NCBI RefSeq assembly: GCF_003569785.1
Contig: NZ_KZ983987.1
Coordinates: forward strand, 62,001-126,000
Origin: Leucobacter sp. wl10
GTDB taxonomy: Bacteria; Actinomycetota; Actinomycetes; Actinomycetales; Microbacteriaceae
Direction: 5' to 3'
DNA length: 64,000 bases
The notes under the pieces were generated by a model. It did no database searches, was not told where the DNA came from, and was given only the letters and a program-made list of their open reading frames with translations. This document shows, piece by piece, positions 28,253 through 36,890 of the stretch (the stretch's first letter is position 1; every line of letters begins with the position of its first letter). The position numbers and the translations under genes are program-made.

Positions 28253-29020
28253 TTAGCGGCTGCGGCGCTTCTCGAGGAACCTCGCCATCTCGCGCTGCGG
28301 CTCACCGGTGGCGTACGCCTCGCGGTGCACCTCCTTGGCGCTCGCGAAGGCCTCCGTGAAGTCGGCCTCCTCGATCTCGCGAATGCGGCTCTTAGTGAGG
28401 CGAACGGCGCCGGAGGGCAGCCGGCTCATCCGGTGGGCCAGCGCGATCGCCTGCTCGAGCGCCCGGCCGGGCTCGACCAGGCGATTCAGCAGGCCGAGCC
28501 GGTACGCCTCGTCGGCGTCCACGAGTTCGCCCGTGAGCGCGAACTCGGTGGTCTTGCCGCGGCCGAGCAGCCCCCACATCACCCAGAGGCCGGTGACGCT
28601 GGGGATGCCCGAGTGCACCTCGGGCTGGCCCATGCGGGCGGAGGCGCCGCCGACGCGGAGATCGGCGAGGGCCGCGAACTGGAAGCCCGAGCCGGCCGCG
28701 ACGCCGTCGACGGCCGCGATGGTGACCTGGTCGAGCTCGCGGACGGCGCGGTAGAGATCCTCGAAGCCGTCGATCCAGGCCTCCGCCGCCTCGTGATCGT
28801 CGGGATCGGTGGTCGCGGTCTCCGCGAGATCCTGTCCCGCGCAGAACGCACCTCCCGAGCCGGTGAAGACGATCGCGCGACAGCTCTCGTCGCGCGTGAG
28901 GCCGGCGAGGATCTCGATGATCCGAGAACGCATGTCCGCGGTCCAGGCGTTGAGCTTCTCGGGGCGGTTCAGCGTGACGACGGCGACTTCGCCGTCGCGT
29001 TCGAGGAGTACGTCAGGCAT
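28253..29020 (-). CDS. enoyl-CoA hydratase/isomerase family protein
   Basis: 255 residues of the crotonase fold. The two oxyanion-hole segments are GGAFCAGQDL (56-65) and GVAAGSGFQF (106-115). Glu134 (in GQPEVHSG) matches one catalytic Glu of rat hydratase, but the other is Gln114 here, so a plain hydratase reaction is doubtful; isomerase, hydrolase, lyase or dehydration variants fit as well. It is divergent from a LysR gene and adjacent to a CoA ligase and a transporter, which suggests catabolism of an acyl-CoA formed by the ligase. The ATG at 29020 has AAAGGGACT upstream. Confidence 0.85.
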   Translation of the reverse strand: MPDVLLERDGEVAVVTLNRPEKLNAWTADMRSRIIEILAGLTRDESCRAIVFTGSGGAFCAGQDLAETATTDPDDHEAAEAWIDGFEDLYRAVRELDQVTIAAVDGVAAGSGFQFAALADLRVGGASARMGQPEVHSGIPSVTGLWVMWGLLGRGKTTEFALTGELVDADEAYRLGLLNRLVEPGRALEQAIALAHRMSRLPSGAVRLTKSRIREIEEADFTEAFASAKEVHREAYATGEPQREMARFLEKRRSR

Positions 29021-29087
29021 GGAGTCCCTTTCAGTGATTCGACGGTGAATTCTGCCATCTCATCAGCCGCGGGGACGGCTGTCTAAC

Positions 29088-29124
29088 ATCAATTCCGCAT
29101 CCCGTCGATATCGAATTGATATCG
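29088..29124. promoter_or_regulatory. operator palindromes in the LysR divergent spacer
   Basis: ATCAATTC (29088-29095) pairs with GAATTGAT (29113-29120). A second perfect palindrome, CGATATC-N5-GATATCG, covers 29106-29124, ending 6 bases before the LysR start. The AT-rich inverted repeats in a 110-base divergent spacer fit LysR-type binding and autoregulation. Confidence 0.55.
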
Positions 29125-29130
29125 TGAGGC

Positions 29131-30039
29131 ATGGATATCCACCACCTGCGGTACTTCCTCGTGCTCAGCGAAGAGCTCCACTTCGGACGGGCGGCTCAGC
29201 GTCTGCACATGGCGCAGCCGCCGCTCTCCCAGCGGATCAAGTCGCTCGAGCGAGAGCTCGGCGTCGAGCTGTTCCACCGGCGGCGCACGGGCGTCGAGCT
29301 CTCCGAGGCGGGCGCGCTGCTGCTCGAGCACGCACGGGCGGTGCTGGAGAAGATGTCCGAGGCTGAGGCGGCCATGGGGCGGATCCGCCCCGGTGCGAGC
29401 GGAGTGATCCGTGTCGCGCTGCCGCCGGACACGAACCCGGTGACCATCGAGGCCCTGATCGAGGAGTTCGCCGCGTCGACCCCTGGCGTGCTGCTCGATC
29501 TGCACGAGCTGTCGACCGAGGAGCAGATTCCCCGCCTGCGGGACGGTGAGCTCGACGTCGCCGTGGTGCGGCACCCCATCAGCGCGGTGGGGCTCGAGTC
29601 GGGGCCCGTGACCTCGCGGCCGCTCGTCGCGATCCTGCGCGAGGACGACCCGCTGGCGCAGAGCGGGCGAGCCGTATCCCTCGGCGCGCTGACCGGCCAG
29701 CCGCTCGTGCTCTTCCAGCGCTACATGGCCCCGATGCTCTACGACGAGATCCTGTCCACCTGCCGCGATGCCGGATACCTGCCCTCGGCGATGCTGCACG
29801 CGCGCAACCAGAACTTCGCCCACGGCCTCGTGCTCGGCCGGCGAGGCGTCTACCTGCACGAGGCGCCCTGGAATCAGTTGCCCCCGGGCCTCGTGTGGCG
29901 CTCGCTCGAGGGGGATCCGCTGAGCTGGCGCACGTCGGCGATGTGGCTGAAGACGCGCCGTACCGAGGTCACCGACGCGTTGGTGCGGGCGGTCACCATC
30001 GGCCTTGAGAGCGGCGGGCACGCCGTATCGCGGCAGTGA
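29131..30039 (+). CDS. LysR-type transcriptional regulator
   Basis: 302 residues. The N-terminal winged helix (MDIHHLRYFLVLSEELHFGR through LERELGVELFHRR) is followed by a substrate-binding domain from about residue 90. It is divergent from the enoyl-CoA-hydratase-like gene, the usual arrangement for a regulator and its target. It probably senses the catabolised substrate or its CoA ester and controls the hydratase, transporter and ligase genes. Confidence 0.9.
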   Translation: MDIHHLRYFLVLSEELHFGRAAQRLHMAQPPLSQRIKSLERELGVELFHRRRTGVELSEAGALLLEHARAVLEKMSEAEAAMGRIRPGASGVIRVALPPDTNPVTIEALIEEFAASTPGVLLDLHELSTEEQIPRLRDGELDVAVVRHPISAVGLESGPVTSRPLVAILREDDPLAQSGRAVSLGALTGQPLVLFQRYMAPMLYDEILSTCRDAGYLPSAMLHARNQNFAHGLVLGRRGVYLHEAPWNQLPPGLVWRSLEGDPLSWRTSAMWLKTRRTEVTDALVRAVTIGLESGGHAVSRQ

Positions 30040-30059
30040 GCGACTCCGAGAGCGGGCGA

Positions 30060-30088
30060 TTCAGTTTCGGCTCGCGGTGTGCTAGGTT
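30060..30088 (+). promoter_or_regulatory. candidate promoter of the acyl-CoA ligase gene
   Basis: TTCAGT (30060-30065) and TAGGTT (30083-30088) are 17 bases apart, and TGC precedes the -10 box as in extended -10 promoters. The 170-base leader to the gene at 30263 is rich in short inverted repeats. This promoter may also serve truA. Confidence 0.45.
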
Positions 30089-30262
30089 TGCCAGCGGTGC
30101 AGCAGGAGACATCGGCTCCTGGAGATGATCGACGCCCTCGCTCTCGAGCGGCCGATCTCTCGTCGACGGAATCGATGTCCGTTCTGAAAGCCGACCCTGC
30201 GTAGCGGACCCGGCCCGATATGGGCGGCGATCCGCGCAGCACCCACGAAAGGAATCTCTGCG

Positions 30263-31828
30263 ATGAGTTCCCACCCCGATCTGTCCGTCGACATCGTCAG
30301 CGCGCTCCGGCGGAAGGCCGCGGAGCACCCGGATCGCCTCTTCGCCGCGTTCGAGGGCGAGCCCCTCGCGTTCGGCGAGCTCGACCGCCTCTCGGACGCC
30401 TTCGCCGCGCACCTGCGCGCGGAGGGCGTGGGTCCGGGCGACCGGGTCGCGGTGATGCTGCGCAATTCGATCGAGGCGATCGCCGTGTTCTTCGGCCTCG
30501 CGAAGGCGGGTGCCGCGTGGGTGCCGGTCAACCCGCAGCAGCGGGGGCCCGGCCTGGCGTACCTGATCGACCACTGCCGACCGAGCCTCGTCGTGGTCGA
30601 GGCCGAGCTGGGCGGCGTCGTGCGCGAGTGCGGCGCCGACTCCGATCCGCGACTCCTGCTGCGCGGGCCCGAGGTCGCAGGCGGACTCGCCGAGGCGCTC
30701 GCCGCGCCGAGGACGTTCGACGAGCCCGCGCCCGCGCCCGCGCCCGCGGACACCCTCGCCCTCATGTACACCTCGGGCACCACGGGGCCGCCCAAGGGCG
30801 TGGTGGTCACGCACCGCATGCTGCGCATCGCGGCGGAGGGCGCGCTCGTGGCATCCGACGGGGGCGACGGCAGCGTCTACTTCCTGTGGGAGCCGCTCTA
30901 CCACGTGGGCGGCGCGCAGGTGCTGCTGCTGCCGCTGCTGCGCGACGTGCGTCTGGCGCTCGTCTCCCGCTTCAGCGCGAGCCGGTTCTGGCGGCAGGCG
31001 AGAGAGGCGGGCGCGACGCACATCCACTACCTCGGCGGCATCCTCCAGATGCTGCTCGCCCAGGATCCGGCGCAGACGGATCGTGCGCACGGCGTGCGGG
31101 TGGCGTGGGGCGGCGGATGCGCCGCGGGGACCTTCGAGGCCGTGCGCGAGCGCTTCGGCGTCGAGATCCGCGAGTGCTACGGCATGACCGAGGGATCGAG
31201 CATCGCGACCGCGACCGACGGCAACCGGGCGGGGTCGATCGGGCGGGCGCTGCCCTGGTTCACGGTGACTGTGCGAGACGGAGAGGATCGCGCGCTGCCT
31301 CCGGGGGAGCGCGGGGAGATCGTGATCGAGTCGGAGCTGCCCGGTGCGATCTTCGCCGAGTACTACCGCAACCCGGACGCCACGGCGAACGCCCTCCGCG
31401 GCGGCGCGCTGCACACGGGCGATCTCGGTTCGCTCGACGCCGACGGCGAGCTCACCTTCCACGGGCGGCTCACCGAGAGTCTGCGCTGTCGCGGCGAGAA
31501 CGTTTCGGCGTGGGAGGTGGAGCACGTCGTCGTCTCCCATCCGGACGTGGAGGAGGCGGCCGTGATCGGCGTGGCGGCCGCGGTCGGGGAGCAGGATATC
31601 AAGCTCTTCGCGAAGCCCCGCAAGGGCGCCTCGATCGGTCCTGCGGAGCTGAGCGAGTGGCTCGAGCCTCGCCTCGCCAGGTATCAGCGCCCGCGATACA
31701 TCGCGGTGGTCGACAGCTTCGAGCGGACGCCCAGCCAGCGTATCCGCAAGCACCTGCTGAGCGCGGCGACCGACGACATCTGGGATCGCGAACGCCGCCG
31801 AGGCCGATCTGGCAGGATCGAAGCGTGA
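30263..31828 (+). CDS. AMP-forming acyl-CoA ligase (CaiC-like)
   Basis: 521 residues of the ANL superfamily. The ATP loop MYTSGTTGPPKG is near 169-180, CYGMTEGSS in the middle, and TGDLGSLDADGELTFHGR before the hinge. The GENVSAWEVE motif resembles crotonobetaine/carnitine-CoA ligase CaiC. The C-terminal catalytic Lys is probably in QRIRKHLL. It would activate a carboxylic acid taken up by the nearby transporter. The stop overlaps the truA GTG by 4 bases, so a catabolic gene is translationally coupled to a tRNA-modification gene. Confidence 0.85.
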   Translation: MSSHPDLSVDIVSALRRKAAEHPDRLFAAFEGEPLAFGELDRLSDAFAAHLRAEGVGPGDRVAVMLRNSIEAIAVFFGLAKAGAAWVPVNPQQRGPGLAYLIDHCRPSLVVVEAELGGVVRECGADSDPRLLLRGPEVAGGLAEALAAPRTFDEPAPAPAPADTLALMYTSGTTGPPKGVVVTHRMLRIAAEGALVASDGGDGSVYFLWEPLYHVGGAQVLLLPLLRDVRLALVSRFSASRFWRQAREAGATHIHYLGGILQMLLAQDPAQTDRAHGVRVAWGGGCAAGTFEAVRERFGVEIRECYGMTEGSSIATATDGNRAGSIGRALPWFTVTVRDGEDRALPPGERGEIVIESELPGAIFAEYYRNPDATANALRGGALHTGDLGSLDADGELTFHGRLTESLRCRGENVSAWEVEHVVVSHPDVEEAAVIGVAAAVGEQDIKLFAKPRKGASIGPAELSEWLEPRLARYQRPRYIAVVDSFERTPSQRIRKHLLSAATDDIWDRERRRGRSGRIEA

Positions 31829-32796
31829 ACGCTGATCCGGATCCCGCGCCTGCGGCGGAGCCCGCGGCTCCCGACGCCCGCCTGCGCCTCGACCTCGCCT
31901 ACGACGGCACCGATTTCTCGGGGTGGGCGGCGCAGCCGGGGCTGCGCACGGTGCAGGGGGAGCTGGAGGCGGCCATCGCGCACCTGCTGAGGGTGCCGCG
32001 GGTGCGGCTCACCGTCGGCGGGCGCACCGACGCCGGGGTGCACGCCAGGGGGCAGGTGGCGCACCTCGACGTCACGGCGGCTCAGCTGGCCAAGTGGGGC
32101 TCGCAGCGGCGCGGCGCGGATCCCGAACCGGGTTCTGCGGCGGCCCGCGCCGCCGACGCGCGTCTGCGGGCGCGCAAGCTCAACGGCGCGATCCGGGCGC
32201 GGTGGGGCGCGACGCGAGGTGCGGGGGCCTCCCGCGCGGCGGGATCCCCCGACCTCGTCGTGCACGCGGTGCGCGAGGTGCCCGCCGCCTTCGACGCGCG
32301 CTTCTCGGCGCTGCGGAGGCGCTACGAGTACCGGCTGCGGGGGGAGGGGATGCTGCGGGATCCGCTCACCGCGCGCTTCACCGCCGACGTGCCGCGGCCG
32401 CTCGACCTCGACGCGATGCAGCGCGCCTCGGATGAGCTGCTCGGCCTGGGCGACTTCACGACCTTCTGCCGGGCGCGCGAGGGGTCTACGGCGGTGCGCG
32501 ACCTGCTGTGCTTCGAGTGGCGCGAGACAGGCGACGGGGCGTACGCGGCGCGCATCGAGGCCGACGCGTTCTGCCACTCGATGGTGCGGGCGCTCGTGGG
32601 CGCCGTCGTCGCGGTCGGCAGCGGGCGCATCTCGGAGGGGGAGCTGATCGACCTGCGCGACGCCCGCCGGCGCACGAGCCGCTTCACGGTGATGCCGGCG
32701 CGCGGGCTGTCGCTCGAGGAGATCGCCTACCCCGCCGACGAGGCTCTCGCGGCCCGAGCGGAGCAGACCCGAGCGCGCCGCGACCCCCTCGCCTGA
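31825..32796 (+). CDS. truA: tRNA pseudouridine synthase A
   Basis: Makes pseudouridine at positions 38-40 of the anticodon arm; 323 residues. Asp69 in GGRTDAGVHARG is the catalytic residue. Residues about 95-140 form an Arg/Ala/Gly-rich insertion (KWGSQRRGAD to GASRAAG) that lengthens the protein compared with typical 260-290-residue enzymes. The GTG at 31825 overlaps the ligase stop. The usual neighbours rplM and rpsI follow. Confidence 0.95.
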   Translation: MNADPDPAPAAEPAAPDARLRLDLAYDGTDFSGWAAQPGLRTVQGELEAAIAHLLRVPRVRLTVGGRTDAGVHARGQVAHLDVTAAQLAKWGSQRRGADPEPGSAAARAADARLRARKLNGAIRARWGATRGAGASRAAGSPDLVVHAVREVPAAFDARFSALRRRYEYRLRGEGMLRDPLTARFTADVPRPLDLDAMQRASDELLGLGDFTTFCRAREGSTAVRDLLCFEWRETGDGAYAARIEADAFCHSMVRALVGAVVAVGSGRISEGELIDLRDARRRTSRFTVMPARGLSLEEIAYPADEALAARAEQTRARRDPLA

Positions 32797-32808
32797 CTCG
32801 GGATCTCG

Positions 32809-32868
32809 ATCCGTGTGCGCCTTTCGGACGCTTGCGGGTCGTGCGAGCACCCGAAAGGCGCACAGGGA
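32809..32868. repeat. intergenic palindrome, copy 3
   Basis: Imperfect arms (32809-32835 and 32842-32868) share the TGTGCGCCTTTCGG core with copy 2; mismatches sit at the fifth base and in the inner third. It lies 13 bases after truA, where it could also act as a 3'-end stem. A second, unrelated 9-base palindrome (32872-32891) follows instead of a tandem repeat. Confidence 0.78.
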
Positions 32869-32871
32869 TGG

Positions 32872-32891
32872 CGGGCAGACGGGTCTGCCCG
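32872..32891. repeat. short palindrome beside palindrome copy 3
   Basis: CGGGCAGAC pairs perfectly with GTCTGCCCG around a 2-base centre. It begins 4 bases after palindrome copy 3, in the place where copies 1, 2 and 4 have a tandem repeat. Confidence 0.6.
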
Positions 32892-32915
32892 TGGCCCGGA
32901 GCGCCGATCCTGTGC

Positions 32916-32921
32916 TAAACT
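32916..32921 (+). promoter_or_regulatory. candidate extended -10 promoter of rplM-rpsI
   Basis: TAAACT is preceded by TGC (extended -10 pattern). The -35 region is GC-rich and poor. The predicted leader to rplM is about 110 bases. It lies right after the palindromes that separate truA from rplM. Confidence 0.45.
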
Positions 32922-33039
32922 CGATCCTTGGTGCGCAAGCACTCGATTTGTTGAGCCCTCCACCGTTCGAGCACTCGTCAGGGACCGGACCGGAGCGGGA
33001 TCCACGAACACCTCCAATTCGACAGAAAGCAGCACGACA

Positions 33040-33486
33040 GTGACTCGCACATACTCGCCGAAGGCCTCCGAGCAGAAGCACGACTGGCTCGTCATCGACG
33101 CCACCGACGTGGTGCTCGGCCGCCTCGCCTCCCACGCCGCGGCCCTGCTCCGCGGCAAGCACAAGCCGACGTTCGCCCCCCACATGGACATGGGCGACTA
33201 CGTCGTCATCGTCAACGCCGACAAGGTCGTCCTGACCGCGGGCAAGGCGGCCAAGAAGCTGGCGTACCGCCACTCGGGCTACCCGGGCGGCCTGCGCTCG
33301 GTCAGCTACACCGAGCTGCTCGAGAAGAACCCGGAGCGCGCCGTCGAGAAGGCGATCCGCGGCATGCTGCCGAAGAACTCGCTCGGCCGCGATCAGTTCC
33401 GCAAGCTGAAGGTCTACGCCGGTGCCCAGCACCCGCACGCGGCTCAGCAGCCCACCCCCTACACCTTCGGCCAGGTCGCGCAGTAA
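33040..33486 (+). CDS. rplM: 50S ribosomal protein L13
   Basis: L13, 148 residues, an early 23S rRNA binder. The GTG at 33040 gives [20 protein letters not shown]; upstream in-frame starts read through the palindromic repeat and are rejected. [19 protein letters not shown] is the conserved C-terminal motif. It pairs with rpsI as usual. Confidence 0.96.
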   Translation: MTRTYSPKASEQKHDWLVIDATDVVLGRLASHAAALLRGKHKPTFAPHMDMGDYVVIVNADKVVLTAGKAAKKLAYRHSGYPGGLRSVSYTELLEKNPERAVEKAIRGMLPKNSLGRDQFRKLKVYAGAQHPHAAQQPTPYTFGQVAQ

Positions 33487-33522
33487 CCGCGGCGACGAGA
33501 CATTCAGAGAAGAGACTGCACA

Positions 33523-34002
33523 GTGACTGAAGAGCAGACCGTGGCCCCCGAGAGCTACACCACCGAGACCCCGGCCTCGCAGGCCGTCGCGTCGACCCCG
33601 CGCCCCGCCCTCACCGTCCCCGGCTCCGCCGTGGGGCGTCGCAAGCAGGCCATCGCCCGCGTGCGCCTCGTCCCCGGCTCGGGCGAGATGACCGTGAACG
33701 GCCGCGCGCTCGACGAGTACTTTCCCAACAAGCTGCACCAGCAGCTCATCACCGATCCCTTCACGGTGCTCGAGCTCGGCGGCTCGTACGACGTGATCGC
33801 CCGCATCGTCGGCGGCGGCCCCTCGGGTCAGGCGGGTGCGCTGCGCCTCGCGATCGCCCGCGCGCTCAACGAGATCGACGCCGAGCACAACCGCCCGAAG
33901 CTCAAGAAGGCCGGCTTCCTCAGCCGCGACGCCCGGATCAAGGAGCGCAAGAAGGCCGGTCTCAAGAAGGCCCGCAAGGCTCCGCAGTACTCGAAGCGCT
34001 AA
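33523..34002 (+). CDS. rpsI: 30S ribosomal protein S9
   Basis: S9, 159 residues, whose C-terminal KAPQYSKR tail touches P-site tRNA. The core begins near [17 protein letters not shown]; a 30-residue Ala/Thr/Glu/Pro N-terminal extension precedes it, as in other actinobacteria. The GTG at 33523 follows AGAGAAGAGACT. Confidence 0.96.
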   Translation: MTEEQTVAPESYTTETPASQAVASTPRPALTVPGSAVGRRKQAIARVRLVPGSGEMTVNGRALDEYFPNKLHQQLITDPFTVLELGGSYDVIARIVGGGPSGQAGALRLAIARALNEIDAEHNRPKLKKAGFLSRDARIKERKKAGLKKARKAPQYSKR

Positions 34003-34013
34003 CCGCTCCTTCC

Positions 34014-35366
34014 ATGGGACGCCTGTTCGGCACCGATGGGGTCCGGGGTCTGGCGGGGGTCGACGTGACCGCCGGCCTGGCCCTGGATCTCGCGCACGCC
34101 GCGGCTCTCGTCCTCGGGCGCTCCGCCCGGGGCGAGAGCCGTCGCGCTATCGCGGTGATCGCCCGCGATCCGCGGGTCTCCGGCGAGTTCATCTCGGCCG
34201 CCGTCTCCGCCGGGCTCGCGTCGGCGGGCGTGGACGTGCTCGACGCCGGTGTGATCCCGACCCCCGCCGCCGCCTACCTCGTCGCCGACACCGGAGCCGA
34301 CTTCGGCGTGATGGTCTCGGCGTCGCACAACCCGGCGCCCGACAACGGCATCAAGTTCTTCGCCGAGGGCGGCCGCAAGCTGGCCGACGACATCGAGGAC
34401 GAGATCCAGGAGGCGATGGACGGGCCGGCGATCGCCGTCACCGGTCGTGAGGTGGGGCGGATCCGCCGCTTCGCGGACGCGGAGGACCGCTACCTCGTGC
34501 ACCTGCTCGGCACGCTCGAGGGCCTGCGGCTCGACGGGCTGCACATCGTGCTCGACTGCGCGCACGGCGCCGCAGCCGGCATCTCGCCCGACGTCTTCAC
34601 GGACGCCGGGGCGCAGGTGACGGTCATCGGCAACGATCCCGACGGCTTCAACATCAACGACGGCTTGGGGTCCACGCACCTCGAGCCGCTCGCCGCCGCG
34701 GTGCGGTCGCACGGCGCCGATCTCGGCATCGCCCACGACGGCGACGCAGATCGGTGCCTCGCCGTCGACGCCGACGGCAACGTCGTCGACGGCGACAAGA
34801 TCATGGCGATCCTAGCGCTCTCGATGTCGTCGCGCGGCAAGCTCGAGCAGAACACGCTCGTCGCGACCGTCATGTCGAACCTCGGCCTGAAGCTCGCGAT
34901 GGCCGACAACGGCATCGAGGTGATCGAGACCGGCGTGGGCGATCGCTACGTGCTCGAGGCCATCAACGAGCACGGCTACTCGCTCGGAGGCGAGCAGTCG
35001 GGGCACGTGATCATGAGCGACTACGCGACGACGGGCGACGGGATCCTCACCGGCCTGCACATCGCCGCCGAGGTCAAGCGCAGCGGCAAGACGCTCGCCG
35101 AGCTCGCCGAGTGCATGACGGTCTACCCCCAGGTGCTCGTGAACGTGCGCGGCGTCGATCGCACCGGCGTCTCGGGTGACGCGGTGCTGCAGCAGGCGGT
35201 GCACCAGGCCGAGCTCGCGCTCGGCGGCAAGGGCCGCGTGCTGCTGCGCCCCTCCGGCACCGAGCCCGTCGTCAGGGTGATGGTCGAGGCGGAGCGCGAG
35301 GAGCAGGCGCGGGGCCTCGCCGACGACCTCGCCGCGATCGTCAAGGAGCGCCTCGCGGTCAACTAG
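34014..35366 (+). CDS. glmM: phosphoglucosamine mutase
   Basis: Converts glucosamine-6-phosphate to glucosamine-1-phosphate for UDP-GlcNAc and murein; 450 residues. [12 protein letters not shown] opens the protein, Ser104 in VSASHNP is the phosphoserine, DGDADR binds the metal and [12 protein letters not shown] binds the substrate phosphate. It starts 12 bases after rpsI. GlmS, the previous enzyme of the pathway, lies 15 kb downstream beyond the inserted glycosyltransferase region. Confidence 0.97.
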   Translation: MGRLFGTDGVRGLAGVDVTAGLALDLAHAAALVLGRSARGESRRAIAVIARDPRVSGEFISAAVSAGLASAGVDVLDAGVIPTPAAAYLVADTGADFGVMVSASHNPAPDNGIKFFAEGGRKLADDIEDEIQEAMDGPAIAVTGREVGRIRRFADAEDRYLVHLLGTLEGLRLDGLHIVLDCAHGAAAGISPDVFTDAGAQVTVIGNDPDGFNINDGLGSTHLEPLAAAVRSHGADLGIAHDGDADRCLAVDADGNVVDGDKIMAILALSMSSRGKLEQNTLVATVMSNLGLKLAMADNGIEVIETGVGDRYVLEAINEHGYSLGGEQSGHVIMSDYATTGDGILTGLHIAAEVKRSGKTLAELAECMTVYPQVLVNVRGVDRTGVSGDAVLQQAVHQAELALGGKGRVLLRPSGTEPVVRVMVEAEREEQARGLADDLAAIVKERLAVN

Positions 35367-35433
35367 CCTTCCCGCTGCGCGATCTGCGGGACGAGAGACC
35401 CCGTGTCACGAGAGGTTACGCTGCGTTTCAGAA

Positions 35434-35483
35434 GCGTGACATACTGATCACCGTCACGCATTGAGACGAGTATCGTCGTCTCA
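35434..35483. terminator. two stem-loops between glmM and the convergent operon
   Basis: GCGTGAC-N12-GTCACGC (35434-35459) and TGAGACGA-N6-TCGTCTCA (35462-35483) lie in the convergent gap. The second overlaps the stop codon of the minus-strand gene at 35481. They probably terminate one or both converging transcripts, although no T-run is present. Confidence 0.5.
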
Positions 35484-35810
35484 GTCATCGTCCCCGTCGT
35501 CATCATCGTCCCCGTCGTAGTCGTCATCATCCGTCGGCGCAGGCGCGACCGGTGGCGGGGCGACGGGTTGCGGGCCAGCCGGCCCCGTGGAGGGTGACGG
35601 TGCCGGATCGGTCGGCGGGGTGGATGTCGGCGGGGTGGATGTCGGCGGGTTCGGATTCGGCGTCGCCGACGGGGCGATCAGAGGAGCCTGATCGATCACC
35701 ATCTGGTCGGAACCCGCGCCCATCGCCGCAGCGACGCCCACGAAGCCCCCCGCGACCGCCGCCGCACTGAGCACGACGCCCAGGGCGAGCAGCATCCGAT
35801 TGCGCTTCAT
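35481..35810 (-). CDS. small secreted or membrane-anchored protein with Pro/Thr linker and Asp-rich tail
   Basis: 109 residues. A hydrophobic N-terminal segment (about 6-30, LLALGVVLSAAAVAGGFVGV) acts as signal peptide or anchor. A Pro/Thr/Ser linker follows (TSTPPTSTPPTDPAPSPS), and the last 17 residues are nearly all Asp with one Tyr and two Gly. The tail could bind calcium or other cations outside the cell. It lies 27 bases after the second kinase gene, with GGAGGAGATGA just before the ATG, so it is probably the last gene of the glycosyltransferase operon. I do not recognise a family. Confidence 0.75.
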   Translation of the reverse strand: MKRNRMLLALGVVLSAAAVAGGFVGVAAAMGAGSDQMVIDQAPLIAPSATPNPNPPTSTPPTSTPPTDPAPSPSTGPAGPQPVAPPPVAPAPTDDDDYDGDDDDDGDDD

Positions 35811-35837
35811 GGTGTCATCTCCTCCATATCGATCCTG

Positions 35838-36890
35838 TCACAAGTCCCTCTCGAGGTCATCGGCGATGCGGGTCAGCTCACCTCTGGCGACCGTCCATGA
35901 CGGCGGCCGCATGATGTGCACGCAGGCCACCCGGAACGCGGCGGCCAGCCGCCAGGCTGCGAGGCGCACGGGGCCGACTCCGACCGCCGCGGCCGTGCCT
36001 GCGATCGTCGTCTGAGCGAGAGCGGCACGCGCGGCGCTCCACCGTCCCTGCCGCGCGGCGAGATCCACGTGGGCGGCGAGGTTGCCCAGATCGAGCGCCG
36101 GATCGGCCCGCGCGCACGTGTCGAGATCGAGCAGTGCGATGCCTGCCGAGGGATGCCACAGCACCTGCCCATCGTGCAGATCGCGATGAGCGATACGGGG
36201 AGGCCCGGCGCCTGCGGCGCGGAGCCGTGCGATCACCCCCTCGGCGGTCTCGGCGGTGCGGATGTCCGCGCAGGGCGTCTCCGACGCGTGCCCGGCCCAC
36301 GTGCGCAGCACTGCGGCCTCGGCCTCGGCATCGTGCACTCTCCGACCCTGGTCGGTGGGGGCGTCGAGCGCCGCGAGCCAGGCCGTCCGCCAGGCGCGCC
36401 ACGCCCGCTCCCAGTCGGCGCGATCGAGAGCGGGGTCTTCGCCCAGGGCGGCCAGCGTCCGCCCCGGCAGCCTCTGTGCGCAGACGACCTCATCGGGAGA
36501 GAAACCGTGATCGACGAGCTCCGCTCGTCGGAGCCCCGCATCGAAGCCGCGCGCCTGTGCGTGAGCGTTGCGGACGCGGGCAGCCCGGCCGGGGCGGACG
36601 ATCTTCGCGAACCCGCCGTCGCGGTGCAGCCGGACGACCGCCCGCGTGCCGGGACGGTGCGAGACGACCGTGCCATGAGGGGCGACGTCCCGTAACGCGG
36701 GCAGTCGCGGGTCCTCCCCCTCGGACAGGAGCGCGACGGCGCCCCGCTCATCGAGGTACCCGCCGCGCACATCGCCGCCGGATCGCGCCTCCAGCGGTGA
36801 GCGCGGATCGTCGCCGCGAGGCGGCCAGACGCGTTCGATCCGCCACACGCGTCCGTCCGCGGCAGTGGCCCCGGGGGCGAGGGGCCTCAT
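35838..36890 (-). CDS. APH-fold phosphotransferase (kinase 2 of the glycan locus)
   Basis: 350 residues of the aminoglycoside-phosphotransferase/choline-kinase fold. Lys96 (FAKIVRP) is the likely ATP Lys, the catalytic loop is HRDLHDGQ (235-242) and the metal Asp is Asp255 (ALLDLDT). The loop has Gln where most of the superfamily has Asn, as in maltokinases of the Pep2/Mak type. The ATG at 36890 overlaps the end of the preceding kinase gene by 4 bases; longer reading frames upstream are in the shadow of that gene. A small sugar or glycan acceptor is more likely than an antibiotic. Confidence 0.78.
   Translation of the reverse strand: MRPLAPGATAADGRVWRIERVWPPRGDDPRSPLEARSGGDVRGGYLDERGAVALLSEGEDPRLPALRDVAPHGTVVSHRPGTRAVVRLHRDGGFAKIVRPGRAARVRNAHAQARGFDAGLRRAELVDHGFSPDEVVCAQRLPGRTLAALGEDPALDRADWERAWRAWRTAWLAALDAPTDQGRRVHDAEAEAAVLRTWAGHASETPCADIRTAETAEGVIARLRAAGAGPPRIAHRDLHDGQVLWHPSAGIALLDLDTCARADPALDLGNLAAHVDLAARQGRWSAARAALAQTTIAGTAAAVGVGPVRLAAWRLAAAFRVACVHIMRPPSWTVARGELTRIADDLERDL

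Noticed and set aside
30220-32796. An 858-residue fusion of the ligase region with TruA
   Set aside because: The N-terminal part is the ligase gene read out of frame; TruA proper starts at the overlapping GTG at 31825.
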